Notes: generated by a model from the sequence alone, not told the origin. A DNA stretch of 12,845 nt from Betaproteobacteria bacterium (GCA_009925965.1 RFPW01000045.1:1-12845), one strand, 5' to 3'. Positions 1-7,401 are shown, numbered from the stretch's first letter. Numbers and translations are program-made.

Positions 1-23
1 TCGACGACCAGAATATCAGCCAT
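1..23 (-). CDS. ntrX: NtrX-type response regulator, first 7 codons only (cut by the left edge)
   Basis: An ATG at 23-21 on the minus strand opens a frame reading M-A-D-I-L-V-V before the window ends. A short hydrophobic strand of this kind, ending just where the conserved aspartates are expected, is how NtrX and other receiver domains begin. It lies 93 bp downstream of the NtrY-type kinase gene on the same strand, the normal ntrY-ntrX order. In that family the kinase phosphorylates an N-terminal receiver Asp, and the protein usually continues into an AAA+ domain and a DNA-binding helix-turn-helix. None of those parts is visible here, so the identity rests on seven residues and on context. A weak purine stretch precedes the ATG. 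The 93-bp gap to ntrY shows no obvious terminator, so co-transcription is likely. Confidence 0.6.
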
Positions 24-116
24 GCCTTGCCATCAAATCGATCCGGGAAATGCCGCCGGCGCCCACCAACGTGACCAAGTCGTCACTATAGATGAAGCTG
101 TCGTGCGGCCGCGCAC

Positions 117-2615
117 TTAGACCGCAATTCGGGTGAAGGTAATTTCGACCTGAGCGCCACAAATGAGGCCATTCGCGTCAAAACGGTTTTCGAGTGTGAT
201 TCGCGCACCCTGCTCATCGACCATCTTGCGCACGATCGCCAACCCTAGTCCGGTCCCCTTGGGCTTAGCCGTGACATACGGCTCGAATGCCCGGGCCAAA
301 ACGCCCGACGGAAAACCTGGTCCCTCATCGCACACACGCAAATGGACGCTAGCACCAAAGCCCGCGCCACTACCGACTTCCGTGGCGGTCGTCGTGACTT
401 CAATCCCGCCACCCTGGACCGATGCCGTGGCCTCCTGCGCATTCTTAATCAGGTTATGCAGGACCTGGCGCAACTGCGCCGCGTCGGCCAGTACGCGTGG
501 AATTTCAGCCAGGCGGACACGAATGGGCCCTTCCTGCACCAACTCTGGTTCGGCCTCGTGACCGCCGTAGAGCAGTAAGACTTCGCGCACCAGTTCATTC
601 AAATCAAGCGGCACCACGTTGGCGGTCGGTAATCGCGCATAGGTCCGAAAATCATCAACGAGCCGGGCCAACGCCTCGACTTGATTGACGATGGTCAAGG
701 CACCACGGCGCAAGAAATCCGCATCCGCCGGCTCGAGTTTCCCGGCGAGCTTTCGGGGTAGCCGTTCAGCGGTCAGCTGAATCGGTGTAAGTGGATTTTT
801 GATCTCATGCGCAAGCCGGCGAGCAACCTCGTTCCAGGCCAAGGTCCGCTGCGCTGAGACCAACTCGCTGACATCATCAAACACGATCAGCAGCCCATCG
901 ACCCCGGGCAATGGACTGACCGCGCCGGGCAGCGTGGTCCCATTGGCCAGCAGTGTTCGGCCCACGGCCGTCCGCCCTTGGCCCGACGGCTCCGGTTCGG
1001 AAAACCCTGCCGAACTCGACGGTTCGCGTTTGAGTCCTTGCCCGATGGTGCCACCGATGGTGCCACCGATGGAACTACCGTCGGGCTCACCGCTGGATTC
1101 ACCGCTGGGTTCACCGCTGGGTTGACCGTTGGGCTCACCGATCACGAACTGGCGCTGCCAATGATCCAGGCCACGACGACGCGCCGATGCGAAGGCTTCC
1201 CGAATGGGCGCCGCCAAGGGTGCGAGGCCGGGAAGCGATTCGATCGGCTGCCCCAAGCAGTTCGAAACCACCGCGCCCAGGACCCGATCCGCCGCCAGGT
1301 TCGACATCGTCAACCGATAATCGGAGTCAAATGCCAGCACCGCCGCACTCAGACTCGCCAACACCCGCTCAAGTCGAGCCTTCGCCTGCTCGAGATCGCG
1401 CTGGTGATTGGCTACCTGGCCCCGCGCCTCCTCAAGTTGGCGGGTCATCAGGTTAAACGACTGCGTTAGGACCCCCAACTCGTCGCGCCCCCCATAGTCC
1501 TTCACCGGACGGTAGTCGCCTTCCGCGACCGCTCGGGTTCCAGCGGCCAGCATGGTCAAGGGTCCGGTCAGCCAGCCTGACAGCAGGAAAGCACCTGCAA
1601 CGGACGAAAAAATCGTCAACAAGAAGGTCAAGGTCAGCGTGACGTTAAAAATCCGTTTCAATCCCTGTCGCGATAGCGAGAGCTGCTGATACTCGCGCTG
1701 CCCGGCGGCGACGGCATCGGCATTCATCGCGAGGGCGAGCGGCACGGGTTGCAAGAGTTGGAGGTAGCGCAACTCCTCCCCTGGACGGCTGGTCAGGATG
1801 GATTGCACGACCCGAACCTTGAGCGGGCCTTGGATCGCCCCCGGTAATGCTGGCGCCGCCGGACCTAAGCCGCCCGTTGGTCCCCGACCGGAATCAGGGG
1901 CTGGGGATTCACCGAGAAGGTCCAAGCCCTCCACCGCCGCATACAGTCGGGTTAATCGAACCTGTTGGAGGATCTGCGGAGGCGGAAGGTCGGGCGCGAG
2001 CTGCGCGTAGGGCGCGCCACTCGAGATCAGTAAACGCCCACTCGAGGAAAGAACGATTGCCTCCTGGACCCCCAATTGATCGCGAATGCGGTCCAGACTG
2101 GACTGCCATTGCACGCTTGGCTGGTCGGCCAGTTCATTGGCCATTCGGCGAGACTTGGCCACCAAATCCGCTTGAATCGCCTCGAACGCGGATCGGCCCA
2201 GATTGACCCCCGACTCGAGCGCCCGGTCGACTGGCACGTCAAACCAGGACTCGATGGAGCGACCGAGAAACTGCACGCCAACGAAATAGATCAATAGGCC
2301 CGGCATCACCGCCATCGCGGTAAAGGTCAACGCGAGACGGATCATCAGCCGGCTGCCAAAGACCCGACGACGGGCCCGCAACGCAATCCGCCGAAGCAAT
2401 TCGGCGGTGAGCAAGGCCAATGCCAACGCAATGGCCGCGTTGCCCCAGAGCAACAGCGGATAGTGCCGCTCGAACAGCGCGGTGTTGGCGCTCGCCGTGG
2501 CCAAGAACGCGAGCAGCACCCCCGCGAGAGCGACCGACGCGATCAGCGCCAGGCGCAGCGCGCGGCCTACGGCGCGTTTTTCGCGGTCTCGGGCGTAAAG
2601 GGAAATCGGGTCCAT
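117..2615 (-). CDS. ntrY: NtrY-type membrane sensor histidine kinase with a repeat-expanded PAS domain
   Basis: This 832-residue kinase is probably the sensor of an NtrYX two-component system, autophosphorylating on His and passing phosphate to NtrX. Visible in order: a basic N-terminus; hydrophobic segments near residues 20-41, 52-74 and 90-117; an extracytoplasmic region to about 318, with a Gly/Pro/Ala-rich stretch near 236-265; a fourth hydrophobic segment near 322-349; HAMP linker about 350-400; coiled coil; PAS about 410-585; HisKA with LAHEIKNPLTP (His603); and an ATPase domain with N-box N721/N725, DEGPGF (763-768) and GTGLGL (787-792). All catalytic boxes are present. The open frame extends upstream to 2948, but that part antiparallels the DUF4390 gene, so I start at ATG 2615, just before the basic N-terminus and first membrane segment. 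This overlaps the DUF4390 stop by 49 bp. The SD is weak. The 12-bp repeat array and the Ser/Gly/Pro-rich stretch after it interrupt the PAS domain. The kinase class is secure; the NtrY name rests on architecture and gene order. Confidence 0.93.
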   Translation of the reverse strand: MDPISLYARDREKRAVGRALRLALIASVALAGVLLAFLATASANTALFERHYPLLLWGNAAIALALALLTAELLRRIALRARRRVFGSRLMIRLALTFTAMAVMPGLLIYFVGVQFLGRSIESWFDVPVDRALESGVNLGRSAFEAIQADLVAKSRRMANELADQPSVQWQSSLDRIRDQLGVQEAIVLSSSGRLLISSGAPYAQLAPDLPPPQILQQVRLTRLYAAVEGLDLLGESPAPDSGRGPTGGLGPAAPALPGAIQGPLKVRVVQSILTSRPGEELRYLQLLQPVPLALAMNADAVAAGQREYQQLSLSRQGLKRIFNVTLTLTFLLTIFSSVAGAFLLSGWLTGPLTMLAAGTRAVAEGDYRPVKDYGGRDELGVLTQSFNLMTRQLEEARGQVANHQRDLEQAKARLERVLASLSAAVLAFDSDYRLTMSNLAADRVLGAVVSNCLGQPIESLPGLAPLAAPIREAFASARRRGLDHWQRQFVIGEPNGQPSGEPSGESSGEPDGSSIGGTIGGTIGQGLKREPSSSAGFSEPEPSGQGRTAVGRTLLANGTTLPGAVSPLPGVDGLLIVFDDVSELVSAQRTLAWNEVARRLAHEIKNPLTPIQLTAERLPRKLAGKLEPADADFLRRGALTIVNQVEALARLVDDFRTYARLPTANVVPLDLNELVREVLLLYGGHEAEPELVQEGPIRVRLAEIPRVLADAAQLRQVLHNLIKNAQEATASVQGGGIEVTTTATEVGSGAGFGASVHLRVCDEGPGFPSGVLARAFEPYVTAKPKGTGLGLAIVRKMVDEQGARITLENRFDANGLICGAQVEITFTRIAV
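1044..1139 (-). repeat. Eight 12-bp tandem units inside the ntrY PAS domain
   Basis: Eight consecutive 12-bp units start at 1044, 1056, 1068, 1080, 1092, 1104, 1116 and 1128. On the plus strand they include GATGGTGCCACC (twice, identical), GCTGGATTCACC, GCTGGGTTCACC and GTTGGGCTCACC, all ending ACC with a GG near the centre. Because 12 is a multiple of 3, copy-number change keeps the ntrY frame. Translated on the minus strand they give four-residue units GEPN, GQPS, GEPS, GESS, GEPD, GSSI, GGTI, GGTI. They occupy kinase residues 493-524, between the PAS strand ending near residue 491 and the GRTLL strand at 552-556. The units at the 1044 end are nearly identical, suggesting recent duplication; the middle ones have diverged. 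Confidence 0.95.
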
Positions 2616-3238
2616 TCGGCCGCTGGGTTCCAGTCGCGACTGGTCAACGCATTCATTTGCAGCGGCTTGGGCAGCTGTGTCGTGTCGAGGCGCAACCGCA
2701 GGGCCGCTTGGTACTGCTCGTTCGGGCGCAATCGTTCCCGGTCCAGTAGCGGCCACAGCGATCGCAAGCGCTCGCGATCGATCACGGTCCATCCCCGGAT
2801 CCGTGTAATGGCCGCGAGCGCTTCGGGCAGCGTCGCAAACCTCTGCACATAGGCACCCAGACCGACCCGATACTGTCGCGTCAACGCGTGGTAGGACAGG
2901 CGCCAAGTGCGGCTGGCCTGACTGACCCGTTCGTCCCACCACCACCAACGCGGTCGGCTCAGTTCAAATTCAGCGACAAAATAAAGGGGTAACCCACGGT
3001 TGATGGCTTCCTCGAGTTCGGGCCCCAGAGACAAGTCAAAATCGGCCGAAACGGCCCAGGCATCGGGCTCACTCGGAGATGGGCGCAATGCGACCGCAGT
3101 CAGCTCGATGGCATCACTCGAGGCCCACCCTGCCGGCGCCAGCCCCAGCAAAAGCGCAATCGACAACAGGAGCGCGAAGAGTCGTCTGAACACGGGAAAT
3201 GGCAAAATCTCGCTCGAGCAATGCGTAAAAGAAACCAT
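2567..3238 (-). CDS. Exported DUF4390 family protein
   Basis: A 223-residue protein if started at the second of two adjacent ATGs. It carries a signal-peptide-like segment (two Arg, then a Leu/Ala/Ile-rich core ending in GWA before SSDA), so it is probably periplasmic or membrane-anchored. The mature part shows features I associate with DUF4390: GLPLYFVAEFEL, a W-W-W-W-D-E cluster, LSYHALTRQYRV, and LRLRLDTTQLPKPLQM near the C-terminus. No biochemical function is known to me. It sits between rsmB and ntrY, the usual place for this family, which hints at a link with the envelope signal read by NtrY, but that is inference. Start choice is uncertain: ATG at 3241 or 3238 (a GGG lies just upstream), or GTG at 3193, which would give 208 residues and a shorter n-region right before the Arg pair. 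The first choices overlap the rsmB frame by about 125 bp, GTG 3193 by 80 bp. Confidence 0.85.
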   Translation of the reverse strand: MVSFTHCSSEILPFPVFRRLFALLLSIALLLGLAPAGWASSDAIELTAVALRPSPSEPDAWAVSADFDLSLGPELEEAINRGLPLYFVAEFELSRPRWWWWDERVSQASRTWRLSYHALTRQYRVGLGAYVQRFATLPEALAAITRIRGWTVIDRERLRSLWPLLDRERLRPNEQYQAALRLRLDTTQLPKPLQMNALTSRDWNPAAEWTRFPFTPETAKNAP

Positions 3239-4625
3239 CATGATCCCGCGTTGGACTCGCGACCGGGAGCAATTGAGCCACCGACTCCGGTGCATCGGCT
3301 GGTGTGAACGACCAATGCAGCGCAAGCCGGCGACAATCGGCAGTCGCATCGACAAACGCACCCACGACGGCTTCGTTCTCCGTTCGAAAGAGCGAACAGG
3401 TGACGTAAAGCAATCTACCACCCGGGGCCAGCAGGGGCCATAAGGCATCGAGAAGCCCGCGTTGAGTTGCCGCAAGTGTCGCAAGATCGCCACGGCGACG
3501 TAACCATCGAATCTCGGGATGGCGCCGAACGATGCCCGACGCCGTACATGGCGCGTCGAGCAGAATTCGCTCGAAAGCCCGACCATCCCACCATGTCTCT
3601 GGATGCATCGCATCCGCCGTGAGTAGCGCCACGGGTGCCGCCATCTCGCGGGGCTTTCGTCCCGTCTTAGGGGTGCCCCCCCCCACGACCGCAAATCCGG
3701 AGCGCTCGACATTGCCCCGAACCCGCTGCAAACGCTGCGCGTCCAGGTCCAGGGCGACCAGTTCGACCTCCGTCCGCCCGGCCTCAAACAGCTCGAGTAA
3801 ATGAACCGTCTTTCCGCCTGGGGCGGCACACGCATCGAGCACTCGGTGGCCGGACTCAACCCCGAGCAGCGGGGCTGCCAGTTGAGCGCCCGCATCCTGA
3901 ACCGACACCAACCCCAGATCAAAGCCAGGGATCATGGCCACGGGACAGCCCCGCTCGAATCGAATCGCCTGCGGACCGACTTGGACCGCCGCAATCCCCT
4001 GCGCCGAAAGCACGTCCAGATAAGCCGCTGGTGTCGTCTGGGAGCAATCCACTCGCAGGGTGAGCGGCGGGGTTTGGGCACCAACCGCCAGAACCTCAGG
4101 CCATTGTTCGGGATGGTCTTTGCGCAGCTCCGCGACCCACCAGGATGGCCAGTCGGGGTCGGTCTGTTGCGCCGCCGAAGCTTCTTGCAATGCCGCCAGG
4201 CGCGCCTCACGCTCCCGCAAGAAACGACGCAGCACGGCATTGGCAAACCCCCCTTCACTGACCGCCTGACGCGGATTGCGGGCAGTGCCCCGAACCGCGG
4301 CCACGGCCTGATCGACAATGATGGCGGGTGGGCGCAACGGGTCCATCAACTGCACCAGCGCGGTATGCAGAATGGCAGCCAACGGCGCAGCGATGGGTCG
4401 CTGGGCCAGCTGCGTGAGGATGGCCCGCGCGGTTCCGAGTCGGCGCACGCTCGCATACGCCATGTCGCGCACCGGTGCGCGAGAGTCTGCCGGAAGCGCC
4501 CACTGGTCCAGGACCTGAACCAGTGCGTCGGGCAACCGGGCTCCTCCCTCGACCCGCTCCAGTGCGGCTGCAGCGGCAGCCATCTCCTGCGCCAGGGGCG
4601 CGCGCAGGGTTGTGGCGGGCCTCAA
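3114..4625 (-). CDS. rsmB: 16S rRNA (cytosine-967-C5)-methyltransferase RsmB
   Basis: RsmB uses S-adenosylmethionine to methylate C967 of 16S rRNA in the cytoplasm. The 503-residue product has an N-terminal NusB-like helical domain (about 1-150) and a Rossmann methyltransferase domain. Visible motifs are VLDACAAPGGKT (262-273, SAM binding), DAPCTASG (357-364, with C360) and VTCS (408-411, with C410, the expected catalytic nucleophile). It starts at TTG 4625, overlapping the fmt stop in a TTGA junction, with an SD GGTGAGG five bases upstream. The first internal ATG (residue 15) would cut into the first NusB helix. Family members are usually about 430 residues. Excess length lies in an insertion near 310-333, where a nine-G tract encodes consecutive glycines, and in about 31 residues after the usual ending near DGFFYALLER (463-472). 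Confidence 0.95.
   Translation of the reverse strand: MRPATTLRAPLAQEMAAAAAALERVEGGARLPDALVQVLDQWALPADSRAPVRDMAYASVRRLGTARAILTQLAQRPIAAPLAAILHTALVQLMDPLRPPAIIVDQAVAAVRGTARNPRQAVSEGGFANAVLRRFLREREARLAALQEASAAQQTDPDWPSWWVAELRKDHPEQWPEVLAVGAQTPPLTLRVDCSQTTPAAYLDVLSAQGIAAVQVGPQAIRFERGCPVAMIPGFDLGLVSVQDAGAQLAAPLLGVESGHRVLDACAAPGGKTVHLLELFEAGRTEVELVALDLDAQRLQRVRGNVERSGFAVVGGGTPKTGRKPREMAAPVALLTADAMHPETWWDGRAFERILLDAPCTASGIVRRHPEIRWLRRRGDLATLAATQRGLLDALWPLLAPGGRLLYVTCSLFRTENEAVVGAFVDATADCRRLALHWSFTPADAPESVAQLLPVASPTRDHDGFFYALLERDFAISRVQTTLRAPVVDCAFAGAGAGRVGLE
3676..3684 (-). repeat. Nine-G homopolymer in the rsmB coding strand
   Basis: The plus strand has nine consecutive C at these positions, so the rsmB mRNA carries nine G, read V-V-G-G-G-T-P. 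The frame is coherent on both sides: the SAM motif lies upstream and the DAPC and TCS motifs downstream. The assembled length is therefore the in-frame length. Tracts of this length are prone to slippage and to sequencing error. Confidence 0.9.
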
Positions 4626-5599
4626 GCCGGCCTCACCGGCAGGTCAAGCAATGTGCCGCACGCCATGGGATGGCCCTGCAGAAATCGATCGACCGGAAGG
4701 CGGCGCCCGCCCGCACGCTGTAATTCAAAGACGCGAAGGCGACCGCTACCGCAGGCAATGTCGAGTCCCTCGGCCCCGGCGCGCAGGACCGTTCCGGGTG
4801 CGGCGAAATTCCCTCGTACATCGCCGTGGGCACGCCAGACCTTCAGTGGCTCGCCCCCGAGTTGCAGGGTCGCGACCGGAAATGGATCAAACGCGCGAAC
4901 CCGACGGGCAATCACGTCGGCAGGCTCGCGCCAGTCAATCTGCGCCTCATCACGACGAATCTTGCCGGCATACGTCACCCCCTCCAGGGGTTGCACCGTC
5001 CCTTCCAAGCGCTCCTGCGCCTGCAATCGGTCGAGCGCCGTCACGATGGCCGTCGCACCAAGTCGGGCCAAGCGATCGTGCAAAGTCCCCGTCGTATCGG
5101 TCGGGCTGATCGGTTCAGGATGGACTGCCACGATTGGCCCGGTATCAAGCCCCGCATCCATCCGCATGATCGTGATTCCAGACTGCGGATCACCGGCCTC
5201 AATGGCCCGATGAATCGGCGCGGCGCCCCGCCAACGCGGCAACAAGCTGGCATGAATATTTAGGCAGCCCCATCGCGGCAAATCGAGAATAGCCTGCGGC
5301 AGAATCAGTCCATAAGCCGCGACCACCATCACATCGGGCTCGAGGGCCGCAAGTTGCGCTTGCGCCGACGCGTCACGCAGACTTTGCGGCTGATCGACCG
5401 CCAGACCGTGTGCCAGTGCCCAAGTCTTGACCGGACTGGATTGCGCCCGCAGACCCCGACCAGCGGGCCGGTCGGGTTGCGTCAAGACCCCGGCGATGGT
5501 GAAACCAGCTGTCGCGATCGCTTCGAGTGCAGCGCAAGCAAACTCAGGGGTCCCGGCAAAAACGACGCGCAATCGCGGCCCCGATGGGTTAGGACGCAA
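4622..5599 (-). CDS. fmt: Methionyl-tRNA formyltransferase
   Basis: Fmt transfers a formyl group from 10-formyltetrahydrofolate to Met-tRNA(fMet), enabling bacterial initiation. The product is 325 residues if begun at TTG 5599. The N-terminal Rossmann domain opens with RVVFAGTPEF, then QPDRPAGRG (41-49), the NIHASLLPRWRGAAP stretch (114-128) and MDAGLDTG (147-154). The expected catalytic residues N114, H116 and D152 are all present. The C-terminal OB-fold region begins near 210 with TYAGKI. Length is close to the family norm of about 315. No ATG exists in frame before residue 91, so initiation must be non-ATG: TTG 5599 (no SD visible) or TTG 5572 at residue 10, which has a GGGG about six bases upstream. 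The gene follows def by 17 bp and overlaps rsmB by four. Confidence 0.96.
   Translation of the reverse strand: MRPNPSGPRLRVVFAGTPEFACAALEAIATAGFTIAGVLTQPDRPAGRGLRAQSSPVKTWALAHGLAVDQPQSLRDASAQAQLAALEPDVMVVAAYGLILPQAILDLPRWGCLNIHASLLPRWRGAAPIHRAIEAGDPQSGITIMRMDAGLDTGPIVAVHPEPISPTDTTGTLHDRLARLGATAIVTALDRLQAQERLEGTVQPLEGVTYAGKIRRDEAQIDWREPADVIARRVRAFDPFPVATLQLGGEPLKVWRAHGDVRGNFAAPGTVLRAGAEGLDIACGSGRLRVFELQRAGGRRLPVDRFLQGHPMACGTLLDLPVRPA
4631..4637 (-). promoter_or_regulatory. Shine-Dalgarno of rsmB, within the end of fmt
   Basis: Read on the minus strand, GGTGAGG lies five bases before the TTG at 4625. It is inside the last codons of fmt. Together with the TTGA stop/start overlap it supports TTG as the rsmB start and suggests translational coupling with fmt. 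Confidence 0.7.
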
Positions 5600-5616
5600 G
5601 TTCGGGGCGGAGGAAA

Positions 5617-6123
5617 TCAGGCGAGCTCGCGCTCGGCCTTGAGCAGCTTACCTCGAATACGAGCCTGCTTGAGGCGAGATAAATGCTGGACGAAAACTCG
5701 TCCATTCAGATGATCCAGTTCGTGCTGTAAACAGACCGCTAACAAGCCATCGGCCTCGACCGTAAACGGCTGACCAAATTCATCGAGCGCCCGAACCGTC
5801 ACCCGATCGGGCCGCTCGACCTCGTCAAACACACCGGGCACCGAGAGACAGCCCTCTTCCCAACGCTTTGAATCGAGGCTCGTCTGAACAATTTCCGGAT
5901 TGATGAAAACCCGCAATTCGTTCATTAATTCCGACACATCGACCACAACAATGCGCTCATGAATGTCGCATTGCGTTGCCGCCAGTCCGATCCCGGGGGC
6001 GTCATACATCGTATCGGCGAGCTGTCGGACAATCGAACGCACCCGATCATCGACCACGGTCACAGGACGTGCCACCGTGTGAAGGCGGGGATCCGGATAT
6101 TTAAGAATCGTCAACAAGGCCAT
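5617..6123 (-). CDS. def: Peptide deformylase
   Basis: Def removes the N-formyl group from nascent proteins at the ribosome exit. The 168-residue length is typical. All three signature motifs are visible: GIGLAATQ (44-51), EEGCLSVPG (89-97) and QHELDHLNG (133-141). The expected metal ligands are C92, H134 and H138, and E135 is the expected catalytic acid. The start ATG at 6123 gives MALLTILKYPDPRL, the usual N-terminus, with a modest GGGTG upstream. It is the first gene of the minus-strand run and faces dprA across a 195-bp divergent spacer, the common proteobacterial arrangement. Def and Fmt act on opposite ends of the formyl-methionine cycle, which explains their linkage. The tail RGKLLKAERELA ends 17 bp before fmt. 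Confidence 0.97.
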   Translation of the reverse strand: MALLTILKYPDPRLHTVARPVTVVDDRVRSIVRQLADTMYDAPGIGLAATQCDIHERIVVVDVSELMNELRVFINPEIVQTSLDSKRWEEGCLSVPGVFDEVERPDRVTVRALDEFGQPFTVEADGLLAVCLQHELDHLNGRVFVQHLSRLKQARIRGKLLKAERELA

Positions 6124-6318
6124 GTAGCACCCATCAGGACGGGAAATCGTCTCGCAGAAGTCGTAAACCCTAAGCTCGGCTCAGCCTTCGCCCCCTGGGT
6201 GTCACCCCAGTCAAGCAGCGGGTCGACCCGGGCAGACCAACGGTATCTCGCCTCACCGAGCCAGGCACCAGAATCTTAGGCGCTCTTGGGAGGCATCCAT
6301 TTGACCAAGGACTTTAGC
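6124..6318. promoter_or_regulatory. Divergent control region between def and dprA
   Basis: This 195-bp spacer must drive the minus-strand def-fmt-rsmB-DUF4390-ntrY-ntrX run and the plus-strand dprA gene. I could not find a convincing -35/-10 pair for either direction. It holds two inverted repeats 11 bp apart: GGGTGTCACCC at 6197-6207 (five-base arms around one T) and the perfect 12-bp palindrome CGGGTCGACCCG at 6219-6230. These are possible protein-binding sites, but GC-rich DNA produces short palindromes by chance. A LysM-domain gene often found here in related operons is absent. Confidence 0.5.
6307..6311 (+). promoter_or_regulatory. Shine-Dalgarno deciding the dprA start
   Basis: AAGGA lies seven bases before ATG 6319 and favours that start. 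A second candidate, GGGAGG at 6288-6293, lies seven bases before TTG 6301 in the same frame, so a product six residues longer is possible. Confidence 0.7.
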
Positions 6319-7401
6319 ATGCAGGCTCGGGCTTGGTTACACCTGACATCGACCCCCGGGCTCGGCCCGTCGGCCATCCGCAAGCTGCTCGGTGTGTTTG
6401 GCCCCCCGGAAAAGGTCTTAGACCAATCCGCTCAAGTCCTTGGCACCGTCATAGGCACCCCACGCGCACAGGCATTGCTAAACGCAAACCCGGACCGGGA
6501 CGCCGCGTGCGAACGCACCCTCGCTTGGCTCGCGGGCGGTGAGCAGCGAAGCCTTTTGACGCTCGATGATCCCGCCTATCCGAGCCGACTTCTCGATCTG
6601 GCCGATCCACCGAGCCTGCTGTATGTCCTGGGCGATCCCACCTGTCTTTCTACGCCCTCCATTGCCATCGTCGGCAGTCGCCATGCCAGTGCGGCAGGCT
6701 TGGCGCACGCCACCCAGTTTGCGAACGAACTGAGCGCGGTCGGCCTCACCATCCTGAGTGGCCTGGCTCGCGGAATCGATGGTGCAGCCCACCAAGGTGC
6801 ACTCGATCAGGGCGGGCCCACGGTGGCGTTTATCGGCACCGGGATTGACCGAGTCTACCCAGCTCAGCACCATGCACTGGCTCGGTCGATTGTGGCGCGA
6901 GGTGGCGCGATCGCCAGTGAACTCTCGCTCGGGACGCCGCCCCAACCGGCCAATTTCCCGCGCCGCAATCGCCTGATCGCAGCCGCTGCGCTCGGGATTC
7001 TCGTGGTCGAGGCGGCCGCCCAGAGCGGCTCCCTGATTACGGCCCGGCAAGCGGCCGATCTCGGGCGTGAGGTCTTTGCGATCCCTGGCTCAATCCACTC
7101 GGCCCTTGCGCGGGGCTGCCATGCCCTGCTGCGTCAAGGCGCCAAGCTGGTCGAAGCGACCGATGATGTCCTGGCTGAATTTCCGCAGCTAGCGCCGCGG
7201 TCGGGACGGGCCGGTGTTTCACCCATCGTCTCGACATTCGAACCCGCGCTCGAGCACATGGGCTGGGAGCCGGCCGCGATCGATTCCTTGATCATGCGCA
7301 GCGGCGAGTCCGCCGCAAACTGGAGTATTCGGCTCCTCGGCTGGGAGCTCGACGGGCGGGCGGCCCGCTTGGATGACGGGCGATGGCAGCGGCTTCGCTG
7401 A
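6319..7401 (+). CDS. dprA: DNA processing protein DprA (Smf)
   Basis: DprA binds incoming single-stranded DNA in the cytoplasm during natural transformation and loads RecA; the gene is also common in bacteria not known to be competent. The 360-residue product starts at ATG 6319 (MQARAWLHLT), supported by AAGGA seven bases upstream. Regions: an N-terminal helical domain with TPGLGPSAIRKLLG (12-25); a Rossmann-like core with VGSR (118-121), SGLARGID (147-154), GTGIDRVYP (173-181), FPRRNR (213-218) and SGSLITA (236-242); and a C-terminal winged-helix-like segment (about 308-360, with DSLIMRSGES). Length and motifs are typical and nothing looks broken. The smg (DUF494) gene that often follows dprA is missing: topB comes 105 bp later with its own probable promoter. 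Confidence 0.96.
   Translation: MQARAWLHLTSTPGLGPSAIRKLLGVFGPPEKVLDQSAQVLGTVIGTPRAQALLNANPDRDAACERTLAWLAGGEQRSLLTLDDPAYPSRLLDLADPPSLLYVLGDPTCLSTPSIAIVGSRHASAAGLAHATQFANELSAVGLTILSGLARGIDGAAHQGALDQGGPTVAFIGTGIDRVYPAQHHALARSIVARGGAIASELSLGTPPQPANFPRRNRLIAAAALGILVVEAAAQSGSLITARQAADLGREVFAIPGSIHSALARGCHALLRQGAKLVEATDDVLAEFPQLAPRSGRAGVSPIVSTFEPALEHMGWEPAAIDSLIMRSGESAANWSIRLLGWELDGRAARLDDGRWQRLR

Noticed and set aside
103..116. GC-rich inverted repeat between ntrY and ntrX
   Set aside because: Short arms with a mismatched centre and no T-run. The two genes are expected to be co-transcribed, so a terminator is unlikely.
2616..2948. Upstream 111-codon extension of the ntrY frame
   Set aside because: It lies over the DUF4390 coding region in another frame, and the conserved kinase N-terminus with its first membrane segment begins just after ATG 2615.
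3242..3922. Upstream extension of the DUF4390 frame
   Set aside because: It overlaps the conserved catalytic part of rsmB and its translation is unstructured and rich in Arg, Ser and Cys.
3801..5213. Plus-strand open frame of 470 codons across rsmB and fmt
   Set aside because: It is antisense to two genes with complete catalytic motifs. Its translation is Arg/Gly/Ser-rich with no recognisable domain, as expected for a shadow frame in GC-rich DNA.
6478..7050. Minus-strand open frame of 190 codons inside dprA
   Set aside because: It is antisense to the conserved DprA Rossmann core and shows no domain signature.
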